A stretch of DNA of 64,000 nucleotides from Microcaldota archaeon (GCA_021798935.1 JAJZBL010000001.1:62001-126000), one strand, 5' to 3'; positions 25,029-33,427 are shown, counted from the stretch's first letter. Translations and numbers: made by a program. Notes: generated from the letters alone by a model not told the origin.

Positions 25029-25076
25029 TTTTGTTGAAAAAGCCAAATTTTGTTGATAACATCTGTTTTTTGTTGA
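25029..25076 (+). repeat. three TTTTGTTGA direct repeats at 19-20 bp spacing
   Basis: TTTTGTTGA begins at 25029, 25048 and 25068, all on the plus strand. The spacing is close to two helical turns, as in iterons or arrayed regulator sites. The same motif forms the loop of the inverted repeat at 7826-7858 and its partial copy at 5857-5885. No gene starts directly downstream on this strand. Confidence 0.6.
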
Positions 25077-25100
25077 AAAAGTAATTATACCGTGTCCTCT

Positions 25101-25176
25101 GCTCACGATAGTGAGCGAGGCGGGGTTATTTATGAGCGAATGCACGAAGAGGGGGTTAGGGGGTGAATTCGTGCAT
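25101..25176. other. two GC-rich hairpins after the R-M operon
   Basis: GCTCAC-GATA-GTGAGC (25101-25116) is a perfect 6-bp stem. ATGCACGAA (25140-25148) pairs with TTCGTGCAT (25168-25176) around a loop with two runs of five G (gggggttaggggg). They lie 15-90 bases past the stop of the restriction gene on its downstream side. They could terminate that transcript, or be a mobile-element end, since IS200/IS605 ends are hairpins and a TnpB relic lies 3 kb away. Confidence 0.5.
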
Positions 25177-25190
25177 GAAGCGAAACTAAA

Positions 25191-26045
25191 TTATAAAAGC
25201 CTTTGAAGTTTATTAAATAATGTTCCATAAATTGTAATGCTGCTTTTTTGTTTAAAATAATCCAATAGTAAATTAAGGGTTTTCCGTTGCGGAAATAAGG
25301 TTAAAACAATGTCATTAAATATTTCTTGATTTTCAAATAATCTTCTGAATATACGAGGATCTAAATCTTTTATTTCATCAAATGTTTGTTCTGGTTCTAA
25401 ATCAAAGTTTAACTCTGGTAGGTCAGGGATAGAATTTTTCCATTTTTGAAGATATACTAATATTTCATCCCATACATCTGAAATATTCATAAAGTCAAAT
25501 AATTCCTTACCATAGAATAAGTATAAATCGATACCATAATCATTCTGCATTTTAGGAAGTTCCAATTTATAATAGTTTTCATTTTTCCTTAAATCAGGAT
25601 CTACAAAATAGAATATTCCTATTAATTTTTGACCTTGATAATTATTCATCATCAAATTTAGTTTTTTTTCAAAATTACTTATCTGTCCCCTCTTCTTTGA
25701 TGAATCATGATCATCTCTCATTTTTTGTTCTATAAAATAGACTGCATTATTATCTTTAAAACACTGATCAATATCTAATTTTTTATCATTAAATTTTTTC
25801 TGTAAAATAGAATAGCCTAAAATTCTAAAATATTCCTCAAATAATAACTCAAAGGCATTACCCATTCTTATTTCATGCGATTGTAAAAGATTCTGTAATA
25901 ATTTACCTTTTGGTTTGGTTGGTCTGAATAACCCTATATACCTATTTGGTTCATTTGCAATAGTCTCTATAAGTTTCGGTTTCGAGTTCTCAAATATTTC
26001 CTTATTAAAAATATTTTCAAATTTGTTATAATCCATGATTGACAT
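25191..26045 (-). CDS. type II restriction endonuclease, HinfI-type (GANTC predicted)
   Basis: 284 residues. A PD-(D/E)XK core is visible as KKLDIDQCFKDNNAVYFIEQKMRDDHDSSKKRGQ (D then ExK). Pairing with a CcrM/M.HinfI-like methylase, and the overall length, suggest the HinfI/HpyAIV family that cuts GANTC; this specificity is inferred from the methylase. Its ATG at 26045 directly follows the methylase stop, and AAAGGAGATATAA precedes it, a bacterial-style Shine-Dalgarno unlike the GGTGA type of the neighbourhood. Confidence 0.75.
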   Translation of the reverse strand: MSIMDYNKFENIFNKEIFENSKPKLIETIANEPNRYIGLFRPTKPKGKLLQNLLQSHEIRMGNAFELLFEEYFRILGYSILQKKFNDKKLDIDQCFKDNNAVYFIEQKMRDDHDSSKKRGQISNFEKKLNLMMNNYQGQKLIGIFYFVDPDLRKNENYYKLELPKMQNDYGIDLYLFYGKELFDFMNISDVWDEILVYLQKWKNSIPDLPELNFDLEPEQTFDEIKDLDPRIFRRLFENQEIFNDIVLTLFPQRKTLNLLLDYFKQKSSITIYGTLFNKLQRLL

Positions 26046-27140
26046 TTATATCTCCTTTAATAATTTCTGCCTAAAATCATTTATACTTATTAATATATTA
26101 CCTCTTTTAACATACCAAAAAGTCCATCCATTGTTTGCAGGTTTAGTTAATATCATAGCACTTATTTTATGTATAGATCCAAATTTACCCTCATATGATA
26201 AAGTTCCATTAGCCAACACTAATGCCCTGTATTTTTGATTTTCAGAGTATAAATATTCTCCAGCTTTAATATATCCATTTTCTATTAAGCTACCAAATGG
26301 TAATCTTTTAGGTTTAATTTCTAATGGGTAATCCAATAATTTCTGTTGATATGATGTAGTTTTGTTCAATCTCTCTTTACATGCATTGACATACAATTGT
26401 TCTTTTTCAATACCAATAAAAGCTCTGCCTAACTTCTTTGCTATTGCTAAAGTAGTTCCTGTTCCAGCAAAAGGATCTAATACTATGTCATTGGGTTTAG
26501 ATGTTGCGGTAATTATTCTATATAATAATGCCTCTGGTTTTTGAGTTGGGTGTAGTTTTTGCCCATTTATCTTTATTCTCTCATCTCCTTGACAAATAGG
26601 TATATACCAATCACTCCTCATCTGCAAATCATCATTATAAGATTTCATTGTTTTATAGTTAAATAAGTATTTTGATTCTTTATCTTTTGAAGCCCATATT
26701 AGAGTTTCGTGAGCATTGTTAAAGCGTGTCCCTTTAAAATTTGGCATAGGATTAGTTTTAATCCATATAATATCGTTTAATATCCAATATCCTAAATCTT
26801 GCATTATTTTACCAACCCTAAAAATATTGTGATATGAACCTATAACCCATATAGTTCCTGACCTTTTCAGAATCCTTTTACACTGACTTAACCAATTAAA
26901 AGTAAAATTATCATAATCTTGGAATGATTTAAATTTATCCCAATCTTCACTTACGCCATTAACTTTAGTTTCGTTTGGTCTATACAAATCATTTTCTAAT
27001 TGTAAGTTATAAGGCGGGTCTGCAAAAATTAGATCTATACTATCATTAGGTATTTGTTTCATAATTTCTATAGAGTCTCCTAAAATAACATTATTCAACA
27101 AATTTTCAAATTTTAAAACTGATTTTTGATCTTCTATCAT
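26046..27140 (-). CDS. CcrM/M.HinfI-like adenine-N6 methyltransferase (GANTC)
   Basis: 364 residues, beta-class N6-adenine methylase. The order is DLIFADPPYNLQL (catalytic DPPY), a target-recognition region with WVIGSYHNIFRVG, PMPNFKGTRF.NAHETLIWASK, KLHPTQKPEALLYR, then DPFAGTGTTLAIAKKLGR.FIGIE (SAM site). All of this is very close to Caulobacter CcrM, including the C-terminal domain (PFGSLIENGYIKAGEYLY ... GSIHKISA ... NNGWTFWY). Protects GANTC from the linked endonuclease. It shows a strong bacterial affinity, so was probably acquired by transfer. Confidence 0.92.
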   Translation of the reverse strand: MIEDQKSVLKFENLLNNVILGDSIEIMKQIPNDSIDLIFADPPYNLQLENDLYRPNETKVNGVSEDWDKFKSFQDYDNFTFNWLSQCKRILKRSGTIWVIGSYHNIFRVGKIMQDLGYWILNDIIWIKTNPMPNFKGTRFNNAHETLIWASKDKESKYLFNYKTMKSYNDDLQMRSDWYIPICQGDERIKINGQKLHPTQKPEALLYRIITATSKPNDIVLDPFAGTGTTLAIAKKLGRAFIGIEKEQLYVNACKERLNKTTSYQQKLLDYPLEIKPKRLPFGSLIENGYIKAGEYLYSENQKYRALVLANGTLSYEGKFGSIHKISAMILTKPANNGWTFWYVKRGNILISINDFRQKLLKEI

Positions 27141-27144
27141 TTTA

Positions 27145-27423
27145 TCACTCCTTTATATCAAATCTGTTCTTTAATTCATTGTGAATTAACTTATTGTCTG
27201 GCATTAGCATTTGCACTTCTAATGTGTAATACCTGCCCTCTCTCTTTCTCACTATATTGAATAATCTTAGATTGATAGCAGCCAGAGCCATAGCTAACAA
27301 ACAACTCCGTGTTTTAATACTCGCACTCAGAAATAATCGGCTTATTTGTATAGCGTTAGCCACGCATTTTGCAATACTTTTATCGTAATACAAATTTATA
27401 TACTTATCTAAAAAATCCATCAT
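27145..27423 (-). CDS. small hypothetical protein of the R-M operon
   Basis: 92 residues, helical, with no family recognised. It starts at ATG 27423, eight bases after the wHTH gene, and stops 4 bases before the methylase start, so it is embedded in the operon. It may be part of control or maintenance of the island; there is no direct evidence. Confidence 0.55.
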   Translation of the reverse strand: MMDFLDKYINLYYDKSIAKCVANAIQISRLFLSASIKTRSCLLAMALAAINLRLFNIVRKREGRYYTLEVQMLMPDNKLIHNELKNRFDIKE

Positions 27424-27430
27424 ACCATCA

Positions 27431-27664
27431 TCAGCTTCTTCTTTCTTTTTCTATAATTTTTTGATCTACTGTAATCCACCAATAGATTCCTTTATTTAGT
27501 TCTCTGAATTCCAAAATGCCTTTTTCTTGCAGAATGTTTAGGTATTTCCTTGCAGTAATCCGTGATATACTTGTGCGCCTTGCTATCGTTTCAGTGGTAA
27601 GGGGTTTCTCTGCAGCATATAAAACGCTCAGAATATTTCTCTCGTGCAAATTAAATTTGGGCAT
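27431..27664 (-). CDS. small winged-helix regulator of the R-M operon
   Basis: 77 residues: HERNILSVLYAAEKPLTTETIARRTSISRITARKYLNILQEKGILEF is a clear helix-turn-helix with a following wing, MarR/TrmB-like. It lies between the AbrB-like and hypothetical genes with gaps of 4 and 7 bases. It likely times restriction against methylation, as C-proteins do in bacterial systems, but it is not a C-protein by sequence. Confidence 0.75.
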   Translation of the reverse strand: MPKFNLHERNILSVLYAAEKPLTTETIARRTSISRITARKYLNILQEKGILEFRELNKGIYWWITVDQKIIEKERRS

Positions 27665-27668
27665 ACTC

Positions 27669-27950
27669 CTACCTTTCTAATTTTATTTCTAATTTAGGAT
27701 ACTTATCTCTTTCTTCTGGTAATGGCTTTACATAAATGAAAGTTGCATGCCATTCATCAGTAAGGCCTATTTCTTCAGCTATTTCTTTTGGTATCCTTAT
27801 CAAGAACTGCCTTCCGTCCCAAGTTAACTTTGTTGCTTTGGTAATTTGATATGGTTGTTTGTTAATTGCATTTCTAATTTCCTCCGGCAGATTAGAATAA
27901 TCAACTGATGGAAGTTTTTCATCCTTTTTAATATCATTTGATTTTACCAT
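27669..27950 (-). CDS. AbrB/SpoVT-like swapped-hairpin DNA-binding protein
   Basis: 93 residues. After an acidic N-terminal 35 residues, TKATKLTWDGRQFLIRIPKEIAEEIGLTDEWHATFIYV matches the looped-hinge (AbrB/MazE) fold, whose signature is a strand, IP..I....G, strand. It is first gene of the operon, so its promoter controls restriction and modification. Such proteins are commonly transition regulators or antitoxins. Confidence 0.7.
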   Translation of the reverse strand: MVKSNDIKKDEKLPSVDYSNLPEEIRNAINKQPYQITKATKLTWDGRQFLIRIPKEIAEEIGLTDEWHATFIYVKPLPEERDKYPKLEIKLER

Positions 27951-28204
27951 AATATCAATACATATTTTAAAATGAAAATATATTAAAATGTTTGTAATAT
28001 TTAATTAATTTCCTTTGAATTATAATAATAATTATAAACGTTATTGGCTAATTATACTATGAAAATATGTATATAAAGGTTGGATAAATATGATAAAAGA
28101 AATTGAAAGGATCTTGACATAAATTGGTGTTGCTACGATAGTCTATATTATACTCAAGATGATAAATGATTCGCCCTGCAAACCCATCATTTCAATAGTG
28201 GATT
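27951..28204. other. intergenic region upstream of the R-M operon
   Basis: 254 AT-rich bases with the operon's promoter presumably near 27960-28000 (tttaaaatgaaaatatattaaaatg). There is no open reading frame of note, only a 10-codon stretch at 28090. Composition becomes GC-richer from 28160 on, where the TnpB relic begins. Confidence 0.4.
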
Positions 28205-28440
28205 ATGGGCATGAGAAGGCATATAAGAAGGGAAAACAAAATAGGAAGTGTGGAAACAATGCGTGCCTGCAAGTTCAGGATCTATCCTGACACGAAGAGA
28301 CAGAAGGCAATAGACGACGCTATTTCCATGTCCCAGAGGCTTTACAACAAACCCCTGAGAAGACGATAAAAGCGCACAAATCAAATCCTTCCTCAAAATT
28401 CAGAAGATTCAAACTTTGTTTAGTCAAAAGACGAACTAAG
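28205..28440 (+). pseudogene. TnpB relic (IS200/IS605 family), N-terminal fragment
   Basis: From ATG 28259 the frame reads RACKFRIYPDTKRQKAID then SMSQRLYNKPL, the characteristic N-terminus of TnpB/IS605 OrfB (K.R.YP.....  ...YN). It stops at 28367-28369. A one-base shift would continue as EKTIKAHKSNPSSKF, the expected next segment, so a frameshift is likely. The catalytic RuvC and zinc parts are gone. GC content is higher than the neighbours, another sign of foreign origin. Confidence 0.65.
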
Positions 28441-28484
28441 TATTCGTCATTTAAATATTATGAATGTCAAAGTTTAGTGATTAA

Positions 28485-29087
28485 ATGTCGTTTGTAGTTG
28501 TAGATTTTGATGGGTGCTTAGTAAATGATGTCAGTGAATCATTTAATAAGTTCCTAAGGTCTTCGAATTCAAAAATAGAAAATGCATACAAAGAAGCTGT
28601 ATTCACTATAATAGACAATATACCTTTTGCATTCTCTAACGCTGCAAAGAAAATAGATTTTAAGAAGATGCTAAATCAAGAGGTTATAAAGGGATTGAAG
28701 GAACTACAAGAAAAAGGAATGGAAATAATAGTAAGGACCGCAAACATCAACCTTAAAGAAACCGATATTAAGGATATTGAGGAGGAACTTAAAAAAGAGG
28801 GCCTTAAAGTAAAAATTGAAAGAGCCAAGAATAATGAAAAATGCAAGCCGGAAAATGGAGAGAAACCCTCTTTAATAATTGATGATAACCCAAAAGTAAT
28901 ATTAAATGCAATAAAAAATGGCATAAATTCAATAATAATATTAACCGATTATAATAGAGTACAAGCTAATATATTAAGTAAGCTCAGTAATTATGTATCC
29001 ATATCAAAAATAGATGATATAGGAAAAAATTTAGAAAACTATAAATCTATAGTATCTATAAAAAATAGAAATTTATCTACTTCTTAA
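28485..29087 (+). CDS. HAD-superfamily phosphatase-like protein
   Basis: 200 residues. VVVDFDGCLVND is motif I (DxDGxhV), EIIVRTANIN motif II and LIIDDNPKVI the motif IV aspartates. The substrate is unknown. It lies inside the accessory island between the TnpB relic and a methyltransferase pseudogene. A-rich codon use resembles the island rather than the ribosomal genes. Confidence 0.72.
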   Translation: MSFVVVDFDGCLVNDVSESFNKFLRSSNSKIENAYKEAVFTIIDNIPFAFSNAAKKIDFKKMLNQEVIKGLKELQEKGMEIIVRTANINLKETDIKDIEEELKKEGLKVKIERAKNNEKCKPENGEKPSLIIDDNPKVILNAIKNGINSIIILTDYNRVQANILSKLSNYVSISKIDDIGKNLENYKSIVSIKNRNLSTS

Positions 29088-29174
29088 TTATTTTAATTTT
29101 ATAAGTTTTATATGTTTTATATAGTAATAGATGTTTAAAATTTATATAAAATAAACTTTTAAAATTTAACCTTT

Positions 29175-29515
29175 AGGCTTAGTTGATAAAATAGATAGTT
29201 GGGATTCAACAAAACATGAAAAACTAAATGCAAGATCTGCTAGTCTGTTAACTTTGTTAAATAATATAAATGATATAATTAAAAATAAGGGGTAATAGAT
29301 ATAGCAGCTGGTTGAGGTATATTTGCAGCTTAAATATCAAAATATGCAAATAGAGTCATAGCTGTGGATAAATCAGATTTCTGCAATAAAAATTATGAAA
29401 AAGAATTTGTTTAAGCAAATTATCAGTAACCTCAGCTATGGAGAATTACAGATTTAAATTAATTAGAAGTTATAATTTTAAGTCCCATTACCTTTTAGTA
29501 TATAAGAAGGAATGA
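29175..29515 (+). pseudogene. decayed SAM-dependent methyltransferase
   Basis: Pieces of one protein are readable in shifted frames. From 29185 comes DKIDSWDSTKHEKLNARSA; after a frameshift near 29290, DIAAG-stop-GIFAA-stop-ISKYANRVIAVDKSDF, i.e. a SAM motif with a Trp and a Gln codon turned into stops. At 29438-29515 comes MENYRFKLIRSYNF..HYLLVYKKE, a typical methyltransferase C-terminus. The middle is deleted. It explains this 430-base gap without an intact gene. Confidence 0.65.
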
Positions 29516-29519
29516 TCTA

Positions 29520-30437
29520 ATGAAGTATAAGATATTAGGTGGTTCAAATACAAAATTTTCTGAAATAGGTCTTGGAACATGGAAATTTAACCCTAATTTA
29601 GAAGAAGCTTCAAAGACCGCTAAATATATGTTTGAAAATGGTGTTAACTTTTTAGATACTGCTGAGATGTATCAAAATGAATCTAGATTAGGAATTATGT
29701 TAAAAGAAATGAAAATTGAAGATGAACCTTTCATAGCTACAAAAGTGTCTCCAAATAATCTGCATTATAATGATATTATAAGATCTTGCAATGAAAGCTT
29801 ATCAAAATTAGGTGTCAAGCAAATAACCTTATACCAGATTCATTGGCCAAACCATAGGATAAATATAAGAGAAACGATCAATGCAATGGAGCACCTAGTC
29901 GAAGAAGGGAAAATAAGGTACATAGGTGTAAGCAATTTTGATCAAAAAGAATTGGAAGAAGCTCTTTCTTATTTGAAAAGTTATAAAATTGTATCAAATC
30001 AGGTAGAATATAGTGTCGCATTTAATGAAATAGAAAATTCAGGGCTTATGGATTTTTGTAATAAAAATAAAATATCAATAATTGCTTATAGCCCAATTGG
30101 CAGAGGTATGGTTGAAAATTATAAATATTTATACAACGAACTGCACGAAATAGGAATTAAATATAATGCAACTGCACTTCAAGTGGCATTAAAATACATT
30201 ATTTCTAATAAAAATGTTATAGCAATTCCTAAAGTATCATCTATTGAGCATGCAAAAGAAATATTAGGCACAGAAAAATTTGATATATCAAAGAGTGATA
30301 TAAATAGAATAAAAGATATAGCAGATAAAATAAAGAAGCCATTAGCAGGTAAAATATTGAATAAAATATTAAAGGCAAATGGCTGCTGGTCTGGGATAAT
30401 GGAAAGACATGAAAGATTAAGAATGGAGAGGGATTAG
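29520..30437 (+). CDS. aldo/keto reductase
   Basis: NAD(P)H-dependent carbonyl reductase. The 305-residue TIM barrel has the opening GGSNTKFSEIGLGTWKF, the catalytic Asp/Tyr in NFLDTAEMYQNES, Lys in IATKVSP and His in LYQIHWPNHR, then GKIRYIGVSNFD and IAIPKVSSIEHAKEIL (cofactor loop). The start at 29520 follows AAGGAATGAT. It overlaps nothing but is one base from the racemase-like gene, so the two are one operon. Confidence 0.9.
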   Translation: MKYKILGGSNTKFSEIGLGTWKFNPNLEEASKTAKYMFENGVNFLDTAEMYQNESRLGIMLKEMKIEDEPFIATKVSPNNLHYNDIIRSCNESLSKLGVKQITLYQIHWPNHRINIRETINAMEHLVEEGKIRYIGVSNFDQKELEEALSYLKSYKIVSNQVEYSVAFNEIENSGLMDFCNKNKISIIAYSPIGRGMVENYKYLYNELHEIGIKYNATALQVALKYIISNKNVIAIPKVSSIEHAKEILGTEKFDISKSDINRIKDIADKIKKPLAGKILNKILKANGCWSGIMERHERLRMERD

Positions 30438-30438
30438 A

Positions 30439-31059
30439 ATGAGTGAATTGAATCTGATAGTGTCATCCGAAAATCATAATCTTGTAACTTATATGAAAAA
30501 TAAATTCAATGCAAACATATTTTATCAAGAATTTGTTCCTGGCCATGGCGAATCAAATTCAGAAATGAAATCAAATTACTCAAATTTATTATCTATAAAT
30601 TCAGCGATACCTAAAGGCAGTAAAATAATGTATGCAAGGTCATATTCAGCATTTAGCAAAAAAGGTTGGAATTATATAAAAGAATCACTTAAAGGAAATG
30701 AGGTATCCATATCAACAGAGTCAATAATAAATAGCTTAACCAAAATAAAGGCGCATAAGGTATTTCTAATTAGCCCATACAATCAAAAGAGGCATGATTA
30801 TGAGATAAAATGGCTTGCAGGCTTCCATTTTGATACAATTGGATCTATAGCTTTAGGAAGAATTGGTGGCAAAGAGATAACAGAGGTTACAAAGCAAACT
30901 ATATTGGATTCAATAAAAATAGGCGAGAAATCATCAGCTGATGCAATATATGTAGCATGTACTTTACTTCCTGTAATGGAGCCTAAGGAAATAGAAAGTC
31001 AAATACCTGTAATTATACCTGTAAACTCAATGGCTAAAGAGTTAGGGCTAGAAATTTGA
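30439..31059 (+). CDS. Asp/Glu racemase / maleate isomerase-like protein
   Basis: 206 residues. KAHKVFLISPYNQ and IKIGEKSSADAIYVACTLLPVMEPKEIESQIPVIIPVNSM match the second half of arylmalonate decarboxylase/maleate cis-trans isomerase proteins, including the C-terminal cysteine in VACTLL. The N-terminal cysteine region is not clear (a Ser-rich ARSYSAFS segment is present), so the reaction may differ. It lies one base behind the aldo/keto reductase. Confidence 0.72.
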   Translation: MSELNLIVSSENHNLVTYMKNKFNANIFYQEFVPGHGESNSEMKSNYSNLLSINSAIPKGSKIMYARSYSAFSKKGWNYIKESLKGNEVSISTESIINSLTKIKAHKVFLISPYNQKRHDYEIKWLAGFHFDTIGSIALGRIGGKEITEVTKQTILDSIKIGEKSSADAIYVACTLLPVMEPKEIESQIPVIIPVNSMAKELGLEI

Positions 31060-31062
31060 TAA

Positions 31063-31836
31063 TTATTTCTTGTATAAACTTATGATGCTGCTTAATATAG
31101 AATCTAAATCTCTTAGCCAAAGTGCATAACTTTGCCCTTTTGGAAAATCCGTGAATCCATATGGATGGACTACTCGAGATAGATTGGAATAAACAAAGTA
31201 CAGGGAGTTTGGATTTATGCCTGCTATGAAGCTTGCCAATCCTATCAATGCACTCACTTTAGGCATTGCAAGAGTAAGGTAATCTGCCTTGCTTCCACAC
31301 TTGCACCTCAAATTTTTTAAACCATTAAAGTCTTTTATAGGAATCGAATAGAAAGGGAATTCAAGATGCTTGCTGCATACAGCTTTTCCAGCAAGAAATA
31401 TAGACTTAGAATCCAATTGCTTTATCGAAGGGTCTAATGATCTAATCCTACGCATTGCCTCTCCAAAGCTGCTAATAGTATAGCCTTTATTAACCATATT
31501 ATGCCAGTCCATATTCTTAAGTGCAATATCGTATTTCAGGGTAGTGCTTTCTATAAACTTGGATAAGCAACCTCTCTCTATTATAAATCTGCTGTTCTCC
31601 TCCGCAGACCTAAGGTTTCCTGCTACCGCCTCCCCTCTGCCAGAATTAATTGACCTTATTATATCATTGTAATAACTCAATCCCTTTAATAGATTCAGTT
31701 TAGGAAGTAAAATTTTATTATAAAATAAATTTGCCTCAGAATTGGGAATTGTATAAAGGCCCTTCCTCTTTATCAAATCCAATGTGCCTATGCCATTTGT
31801 TCTTGAAATAAACTCATCAAAATTTTCTAAATCCAT
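31063..31836 (-). CDS. hypothetical protein with Cys/His cluster
   Basis: 257 residues, not recognised. A region near residue 160-195 holds CSKHLEF and LRCKCGSKADYL, four metal-ligand candidates spaced like a zinc site, followed by a hydrophobic region IGLASFIAGINPNSLYFVYSNLSRVVHPYGF that recalls N-terminal or C-terminal 'abortive' HEPN-like helices but is not convincing. ATG 31836 is preferred to a TTG that overlaps the upstream ABC ATPase. It is probably cotranscribed with that ATPase. Confidence 0.55.
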   Translation of the reverse strand: MDLENFDEFISRTNGIGTLDLIKRKGLYTIPNSEANLFYNKILLPKLNLLKGLSYYNDIIRSINSGRGEAVAGNLRSAEENSRFIIERGCLSKFIESTTLKYDIALKNMDWHNMVNKGYTISSFGEAMRRIRSLDPSIKQLDSKSIFLAGKAVCSKHLEFPFYSIPIKDFNGLKNLRCKCGSKADYLTLAMPKVSALIGLASFIAGINPNSLYFVYSNLSRVVHPYGFTDFPKGQSYALWLRDLDSILSSIISLYKK

Positions 31837-31846
31837 AATAAAAGAC

Positions 31847-32749
31847 CTAGCCAAAGGATAGACTTTCTATAAGAGGCTCTATATAATCAACTCCTATTAC
31901 ATAACCCCCATTTCTTATAAGGTACGCTACAGTTTCATTTATATCTTTGTAATCTTTTATCTTTATCTTTATGAAATTTGGTGAAGTATTATTGACATTG
32001 TAAAGATTCGGTATATCCTTCACCTTATTAGAATCAAACCCATTTGCCAGCCTTATATTTATTATAGTATCCTTAAGTATTGTGCTGTAGATATTCGATG
32101 TAGTTGTAACATCGCTTATAGTACCTGCCCTGAGTACTATAAGCTCACTGTTGAATCTGCTTATTTCATCTAATTTTTGTGTCACAAATAGGACTATCCT
32201 TCCATTCTTTGAGTACTCCTGCATTATATCTCGCATCAATTGCGATGACCTTGAATCCAAAAATGCGGTAGGTTCATCTAAAAGCAATATATCTGGCTTA
32301 TTTATTAATGCCCTGCAAAATGCTATCTTTTGTTTAGTACCTCTGCTTAAGGTAGAAACTTTAGATTTAAGATACTTATCTGCATCAAACTTCTTTAAGA
32401 ATTCAGAAACATTTTCAAATATCTCTTTATCCTTAAGACCATATAGCCTGCCGAAGAACTTTAAGTTATCAATTACAGTAAGTTCATCATAAAGTGAATA
32501 ATTATCAGACAAGATAGACATTTTATTTCTTACACTATCATTAGTATAAGGATCCAATCCATTTACCATTACATATCCAGAATCTAATTTATAATGGCCA
32601 TCTATGCATTTTAGTAGAGTGCTTTTGCCCGCTCCATTCGGACCTAGTACAATATGCATCCCTCCTTTTAAATCAAGGCTTACATTGTGCAGTGCATGTA
32701 GGCTTCCAAAATTTTTAGATAAATCCTTTATCCTTATTTCATTTTCCAT
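31847..32749 (-). CDS. ABC transporter ATP-binding protein (ABC-2 type)
   Basis: 300 residues: Walker A GPNGAGKST, signature STLSRGTKQKIAFCRAL, Walker B PDILLLDEPTA, H-loop replaced by Gln in VTQKL, and a C-terminal domain of 85 residues as in CcmA/DrrA ATPases that pair with ABC-2 permeases. No permease is adjacent; the nearest membrane gene is the YIP1 protein 57 bases upstream. The permease at 7885 could be the partner. Confidence 0.88.
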   Translation of the reverse strand: MENEIRIKDLSKNFGSLHALHNVSLDLKGGMHIVLGPNGAGKSTLLKCIDGHYKLDSGYVMVNGLDPYTNDSVRNKMSILSDNYSLYDELTVIDNLKFFGRLYGLKDKEIFENVSEFLKKFDADKYLKSKVSTLSRGTKQKIAFCRALINKPDILLLDEPTAFLDSRSSQLMRDIMQEYSKNGRIVLFVTQKLDEISRFNSELIVLRAGTISDVTTTSNIYSTILKDTIINIRLANGFDSNKVKDIPNLYNVNNTSPNFIKIKIKDYKDINETVAYLIRNGGYVIGVDYIEPLIESLSFG

Positions 32750-32806
32750 AAATAGAAATAGAAAAAACAATTATAATAAATTAACTAAAAAACAAATAAC
32801 TATCCG

Positions 32807-33427
32807 TTAAGGTGTTGTAGGAAAAAAGGAACTTGAGGGAACACCATAAGCGGTAAGTGCAACAGCAAATATCCCTATAATTATTATCGCAGCTATAATA
32901 CCTAATATTATTCCTGGTAATAACCAAGCCAATACTGCTTTTCCTGTGCTAATATTCTGCTGTTCCCTGAATGATAACGTCAATACTATTATTGTCCAGA
33001 TTGCTATTATCAAATCAAATACATACCTTATGTATATCAATGCACCTGTTGCAGGCAAGAAGTACAAGAATGCTAATACAAGGATAGGCATTTCTCCAAA
33101 CATTACAGCGGTTGCAGTTTTAGATATATCTCCAGTAAATATCTTGAAAAGTATTTTATCGAAGAACTGATATATTGCTGCATTAATTATTATGCCTATA
33201 GGTAGCCCTATCCATAACATACCCACAATGCTTGCCAAAGCAATAGCTCCTTGAAGCGGAGACACTAAAAATCCTATAATACCATCTATTATAAGTGCTA
33301 TTATGCCTGGAAGTATTGATGCTTTGTAATAGAATCCAATTGCTTGGCCTAAATTCATATTCTGTGTATTGCTGCTTGGATGCATTGCGGCATTTATTCC
33401 TGCTTTAAAATCTCCTATCAAATCCAT
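32807..33427 (-). CDS. YIP1 family membrane protein
   Basis: 206 residues with five hydrophobic helices. The pattern GQAIGFYYKASILPGIIALII, GLPIGIIINAAIYQFFDKILF.I..G and then the later helices with KAVLAWLLPGIILGIIAAIII fits YIP1/YIPF proteins. The family function in archaea is unknown; in eukaryotes relatives act in vesicle traffic. It starts at ATG 33427 and is in the same direction as the ABC ATPase. Confidence 0.78.
   Translation of the reverse strand: MDLIGDFKAGINAAMHPSSNTQNMNLGQAIGFYYKASILPGIIALIIDGIIGFLVSPLQGAIALASIVGMLWIGLPIGIIINAAIYQFFDKILFKIFTGDISKTATAVMFGEMPILVLAFLYFLPATGALIYIRYVFDLIIAIWTIIVLTLSFREQQNISTGKAVLAWLLPGIILGIIAAIIIIGIFAVALTAYGVPSSSFFPTTP

Noticed and set aside
25029-25076. 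CRISPR array
   Set aside because: Repeats are only 9-10 bases with 10-base gaps, and no cas genes are in the window.
28080-28125. Ten-codon open frame upstream of the TnpB relic
   Set aside because: Too short, with no similarity or ribosome-binding sequence distinguishable from chance.
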